A DNA stretch of 9,399 nt, from NCBI GenBank assembly GCA_041744375.1, contig JBGTLA010000074.1:1-9399 (forward strand). The letters run 5' to 3'. The position numbers and the translations under genes are program-made. The stretch comes from JBGTLA01 sp041744375 (GTDB taxonomy: Bacteria > Actinomycetota > Acidimicrobiia > Spongiisociales > ZC4RG35). Under the pieces are notes generated by a model that ran no database searches, had not been told where the DNA came from, and saw only the letters and a list, made by a program, of their open reading frames with translations. Positions 6,584 to 9,399 of this stretch are shown in pieces. Position 1 is the first letter of the stretch. Each line of letters begins with the position of its first letter.

Positions 6584-7785
6584 GACCCCTGAGCGCCGGC
6601 TCGGTCGGGTTTGCCATGTTGGCTGCCGTCTACATGCTCTGCCTTGCTGTCGGATCGTCGCCCCTGGAGGCTCTGCAGCTGGTCGGGTGGGCGGCGAGCG
6701 GCGCCCTCGCAGTTGGCGTTCTGGGATCCGGTGTGCTGCGGCTTTCGCATGGGGCCGCTATCGCCCTGCAGCTAGGTGCGCTCATGACAACGGCTATCGC
6801 AGCGGTCACCGTGGGCGCTTTGGCAGCCACCAACCTGTCGGAATTTTCGGTCCTGGACGTGCATGCGTTGCTGGTGGCCGGTACGAGTGCGGCAGTGGTG
6901 GGGGTATTCCTGGCGCTCGCGTTCGGCAACCGAATTGAGGCGGACCGAGACGTTCTCGCCCACCTGGTCCGCAGCATGGGCGAAGGCCAAACCAAGCCTC
7001 ACGATAAGTCTCCATCCGTCAGAGAATTCGCCCAGTTGTCTTCCGAACTCGCTGCCACTGCCACCCGGCTGGAGGAATCACGCCGGCGCGAACGCGCCCT
7101 CGATACCTCCCGACGGGAACTGATCACATGGGTCAGCCACGATCTGCGGACCCCATTGGCCGGTATACGCGCGATGGCTGAGGCGCTCGCCGACGGGGTG
7201 GTAACCGACGATGAGACGGTGGCCCATTACCTAAACACCATTCAAGCCAAGAGCGACCGGCTGGCCGCTCTGGTGGAAGACCTCTTCGAATTGAATCGGA
7301 TCCAGGCGGGCACTCTGAGCCTGGACCTAGAGTCTATGCCGCTGGTGGATGTCGTATCCGACGCCCTGGCAGGAGCGAAGCCGCTGGCGGAGCGAAAAGG
7401 TGTGGTCTTACGTGGTGCGGTATCCGAACCGCAGCTACGCGTCAACATATCGACTTCCGCGTTCTCCCGGGTTCTGGACAACCTGCTGGCCAACGCCATT
7501 CGGGAGACGCCCACCGGAGGGAGTGTTTGGCTCGGCGGTACCAACGATGACGGTTGTGCAATGATCACCGTCACCGACACATGTGGCGGTATCCCTGACG
7601 CAGATCTTATGCGGCTGTTCGATACCGGCTTCCGCGGACAGCCCACCCGTGACCGCCGAGGTGACGCTCGGGCCGGTCTAGGTCTGGCCATAGCTCGCGG
7701 GTTGGTGGAAGCCCATCAGGGCGCCATCTCAGCTGACAACCTAGGGCAGGGCTGTCGTTTCAAGGTGCGGGTACCGCTGAGCTGA
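6580..7785 (+). CDS. Membrane sensor histidine kinase
   Basis: This 401-residue partner of the preceding response regulator joins it through an ATGA overlap. Four hydrophobic segments (about 5-24, 31-53, 58-83 and 91-116) leave almost no extracellular loop, so any signal is probably sensed in the membrane or cytoplasm. After a charged linker comes a coiled-coil-like stretch (SSELAATATRLEESRRRERAL). The dimerisation/phosphoacceptor helix follows with H187 in WVSHDLRTPLAGIRAMAEALADG. The ATPase domain has N305 in LDNLLANAIRETP, a G1 box DTCGGIP in which the usual first glycine is cysteine (a variant I have seen in actinobacterial kinases), and a GLGLAIARG G2 box. All catalytic elements are intact. 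The gene ends 112 bases before the membrane-protein gene at 7898. Confidence 0.95.
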   Translation: MRPLSAGSVGFAMLAAVYMLCLAVGSSPLEALQLVGWAASGALAVGVLGSGVLRLSHGAAIALQLGALMTTAIAAVTVGALAATNLSEFSVLDVHALLVAGTSAAVVGVFLALAFGNRIEADRDVLAHLVRSMGEGQTKPHDKSPSVREFAQLSSELAATATRLEESRRRERALDTSRRELITWVSHDLRTPLAGIRAMAEALADGVVTDDETVAHYLNTIQAKSDRLAALVEDLFELNRIQAGTLSLDLESMPLVDVVSDALAGAKPLAERKGVVLRGAVSEPQLRVNISTSAFSRVLDNLLANAIRETPTGGSVWLGGTNDDGCAMITVTDTCGGIPDADLMRLFDTGFRGQPTRDRRGDARAGLGLAIARGLVEAHQGAISADNLGQGCRFKVRVPLS

Positions 7786-7807
7786 CGAACGACCGCTATG
7801 GGCCTGA

Positions 7808-7823
7808 TTACAAGTTCCTTACA
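7808..7823 (+). promoter_or_regulatory. TTACA direct repeat, possible response-regulator site
   Basis: TTACA occurs at 7808-7812 and again at 7819-7823, exactly 11 bases apart, in the most AT-rich part of the gap between the kinase and the membrane-protein gene. Pairs of short direct repeats with an 11-base period are typical of OmpR/PhoB-type binding sites, and such a regulator is encoded two genes upstream. The gap could therefore hold a separate, self-controlled promoter for the membrane protein. The repeat is short, so chance is possible. Confidence 0.35.
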
Positions 7824-7897
7824 TTCGCTGCTCCAACGGCTTGGATCCTCAGATCGCGGCTAGCTTCCGCAGCACGCAACCGACCAGGAGGAACCGC

Positions 7898-8329
7898 ATG
7901 AGTCGACGACTCGCCGCAGGTGTTGCCGGTGGCCTCGTAGGAGGCGTCCTCTTCGGCCTGATGATGCAGGCCATGGGAATGATGGAGATGATCGCAGGAC
8001 TGATCGAGCAACAAGACACCGGTACGGGATGGGTGGTACATCTGACCATCTCGGTCGTCTTCGGATTGATCTACGCCTTTACATTGGGGAATCTCCGGCA
8101 CACATGGGGAAGCGCCGCCGGCTTCGGGGCCTTATACGGCGTCTTCTGGTGGGTAGGTGGTGCCCTCCTGATAATGCCGACGATGATGGGTATGCCGGTC
8201 TTCGCCGTGGGCCAAACGCAGATGATGAGCCTCATCGGCCATCTGGTATACGGCGTGGCACTGGGACTGACCTATGCCACCGTCGTTCAACGGACGGCGA
8301 CTCCCGAACCTGTCGCTCAACACAGGTAA
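7898..8329 (+). CDS. Methionine-rich four-helix membrane protein with two repeated halves
   Basis: I cannot place this 143-residue integral membrane protein in a named family with certainty. Hydrophobic segments lie at about 5-28, 44-64, 73-99 and 108-130. The two halves resemble each other with an offset of 67 residues: AAG at 6-8 and 73-75, and H48-L..GLIYA(60) and H115-L..GLTYA(127). The protein therefore looks like a duplicated two-helix unit. It holds 13 methionines, clustered as MMQAMGMMEM (22-31) and MPTMMGMP (93-100), plus H48 and H115 within the helices. This would suit soft-metal contact but equally a plain hydrophobic fold. There is no cysteine. ATG 7898 is chosen because AGGAGG lies 6 bases upstream; an earlier in-frame TTG at 7841 has none. 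It follows the two-component genes and may be their target. Confidence 0.85.
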   Translation: MSRRLAAGVAGGLVGGVLFGLMMQAMGMMEMIAGLIEQQDTGTGWVVHLTISVVFGLIYAFTLGNLRHTWGSAAGFGALYGVFWWVGGALLIMPTMMGMPVFAVGQTQMMSLIGHLVYGVALGLTYATVVQRTATPEPVAQHR

Positions 8330-8753
8330 ACGGTCTCACAACCTGAGAGCGGGGAAACGTCCTCGGACTGCGCTACGACCCATGGCCCCAGAACTGATAA
8401 ATGCGGCGGGCTCCCTCTCCGGTAGAGAGCCCACCGCACATCTCCGATAGCAGTTCAAACCCTGGTTCCACTTGTGACGTCGCATTGATCTCCCATGGCA
8501 TCGCACCCAGGTACCGGCATCGGCGCACGGCCGGGGCTGCCTCCCTTGTCCTGCCGGCCGGTTCCTACCACTTCACCGAGGTTGAGCCCACGGCGTCGGC
8601 ACTCACGGTGATAGGACGTCAGCGATCGTCGGTGAGCATCCGGCAGATGCTCTTTGTCGGACAGAGGGAGGGGATCGAAGTCGGTGGCGGCTCGGAGCTT
8701 TCGACGCCGTGCGAGTTCCGGAGCATCCGCCGAGTGTCCCGAAGTCAGAAGTT
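8330..8753. other. Stretch without a convincing gene between convergent genes
   Basis: About 420 bases separate the membrane-protein gene from the end of the selenoprotein gene on the opposite strand. The only structured element I see is the hairpin at 8402-8438. A minus-strand frame of 100 codons (8455-8757) begins at a TTG overlapping the selenoprotein stop, but its third-position GC is only moderate and no motif is recognisable. No transfer RNA folds here, although a selC gene was looked for because of the neighbouring selenoprotein. Confidence 0.5.
8402..8438. terminator. Strong hairpin, probable bidirectional terminator
   Basis: TGCGGCGGGCTC (8402-8413) and GAGCCCACCGCA (8427-8438) pair at 11 of 12 positions around a 13-base loop. 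An alternative register also closes CTCT-CCGGT-AGAG in the loop. It lies 72 bases after the membrane-protein stop and between convergent genes, the usual place for a terminator. There is no T run on the plus side. On the minus side the stem is followed by TTTAT, so it would work better against leftward transcription. Confidence 0.5.
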
Positions 8754-9377
8754 TCAAGGTCGGTACGGGTCCTCGAGTTCGACGATCGTCCCTCCTTCGG
8801 TAGCCGACTCCAACAGGGCGAGGGCATTGCGGAGGACTCGCCGCTGGGTGTCGACGTCGCCGGGCGGACCGAGGGGACGCCCCATCGGATGCCGCGTCAC
8901 CACGGTTCGCGGGTATCCCATCTCACGCGCCACGTGGGCGAACGACCGCACCGCGACGGTGACGGTCGGCAGGCCCTGGGACTCTGCTTCTCTTGCGACG
9001 TGCCCGACCGACACGTGGCAGACCGGTCAAACGGGGACGAGGAGGAGCGCCTCGATCCCCGCCGTCTTCCATCGCTCCACCCAGCCGGGCGCCTCGCGTC
9101 GGATCCGTCCCTGGGCGCACGCGCCGACGAACGAGTAGAGTTCGTCCGACAATCGTCCGATGAGTTCGTCCCGCTCGGCCTCGACGAGAAGCGCCCGTGG
9201 GAAAGCCACTCCCGGATCCCGCAACACGGATCGAACGTCATATCCGGGATGACGAACACGCAGCGAAGACTCGGGTGTTTCGCGCGGGATCGCCATCAGC
9301 TCCGGTGTCGCACGGAGAAAGTCGTCGATCCGCCCTATCGCCTCGTCCTGGGTCATTCTGGCGACGCCGAACGGCAT
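8754..9377 (-). CDS. Selenoprotein of the glycine/sarcosine/betaine/D-proline reductase B-like family (in-frame UGA read as Sec)
   Basis: The 207-residue product is read through an in-frame TGA at 9029-9027, giving U117-P-V-C120, a UxxC redox motif. The frame before it (SFVGACAQ, then EALLLVPV) and after it (PVCHVSVGHVARE, LPTVTVAV, HPMGRPLGPPGD, then VLRNALALLE) forms one continuous match to what I recall of the selenoprotein B-like family. In Cys-containing relatives this site reads CPVCH. These proteins are shorter than true GrdB and lack an established reaction; a thiol/selenol reductase role is inferred. A SECIS-like hairpin sits directly downstream of the UGA. The real stop is TGA 8756-8754, with another in-frame TGA at 8747-8745. 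ATG 9377 is chosen with AGGA 4 bases upstream, but the window edge is close and the start could lie further out or at ATG 9356. Automated calling would split it into 9027-9377 and 8754-9014. No selenium genes are visible nearby. Confidence 0.85.
8994..9020 (-). promoter_or_regulatory. Bacterial SECIS element
   Basis: Counting from the first base after the UGA, nt 11-17 (9016-9010) pair with nt 23-29 (9004-8998) to make a 7-bp apical stem including one U-G pair. The 5-nt loop is GGUCG (9009-9005). Below a C-C mismatch, nt 7-9 pair with 31-33. In the E. coli fdhF SECIS the essential GGUC loop starts 19 nt after the UGA; here it starts at 18. Position, stem size and loop sequence all fit recognition by SelB during translation, so the UGA should be decoded as selenocysteine when SelB and tRNA-Sec are present. 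Confidence 0.8.
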
Positions 9378-9399
9378 CGGATCCTGGTCGGCGGGGAAG

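Noticed and set aside
8401..8500. A selC (tRNA-Sec) gene
   Set aside because: A CCGGT D-arm-like loop and a TTCAAA string are present, but they are too far apart, and neither an anticodon stem, T stem nor acceptor stem can be paired.
8455..8757. 100-codon minus-strand ORF with a TTG overlapping the selenoprotein stop
   Set aside because: The overlap is tempting, but third-position GC is only moderate, it ends without any motif, and no family is recognised.
9027..9029. The in-frame TGA as a nonsense mutation or sequencing error producing a pseudogene
   Set aside because: The frame stays intact and family-like on both sides, the TGA replaces exactly a redox cysteine, and a SECIS-like hairpin follows at the canonical distance.

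Overview
The window is GC-rich (low-to-mid 60s percent by eye). It has tightly packed genes, ATGA start/stop overlaps and GTG/TTG starts. Its mercury regulator is of the ArsR type rather than the classical MerR type. Together these suggest an actinobacterium, possibly an uncultured lineage; that assignment is inference, as there is no rRNA or other marker gene here.

Left third (17-3829): a mercury-detoxification cluster built around a divergent promoter at about 1743-1783. Rightwards it reads an ArsR/CmtR-like metal sensor (1810-2160) and then a full-length mercuric reductase MerA (2183-3829) with an N-terminal heavy-metal domain, the redox CxxxxC site and the C-terminal vicinal cysteines. 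Leftwards it reads a small one-helix membrane protein (1390-1689), which overlaps a second MerA/lipoamide-dehydrogenase-like flavoprotein (17-1393). That second enzyme keeps the CxxxxC site but lacks both mercury-handling ends of MerA. No merT, merP, merC, merF or merB was found.

Middle (3993-8329): leftward are a RimK-like ATP-grasp ligase (4709-5644) and a membrane-anchored DUF3105 protein (3993-4589). Rightward, across a roughly 200-base divergent spacer with a strong interrupted palindrome, is an OmpR-type response regulator (5846-6583) overlapping its histidine kinase (6580-7785). A Met-rich four-helix membrane protein with two similar halves (7898-8329) follows. It sits behind an 11-base-spaced TTACA direct repeat that could be a response-regulator site.

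Right end (8330-9399): a stretch of about 420 bases without a convincing gene, containing a strong hairpin at 8402-8438. It is followed by the most notable gene, on the minus strand at 8754-9377. Its reading frame is interrupted by one in-frame TGA exactly where relatives in the glycine/sarcosine/betaine/D-proline reductase selenoprotein B family carry the first redox residue of a C/U-P-V-C motif. Immediately downstream the mRNA can form a hairpin with a GGUC-type loop 18-22 nt after the UGA, as expected of a bacterial SECIS element. I read this as a selenoprotein, not a pseudogene.

Taken together, the window looks like a metal and redox stress island: mercury reduction, a two-component system with a small membrane protein, and a selenocysteine-containing thiol-redox protein. 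Functional links beyond the mer cluster are inferred from proximity only.
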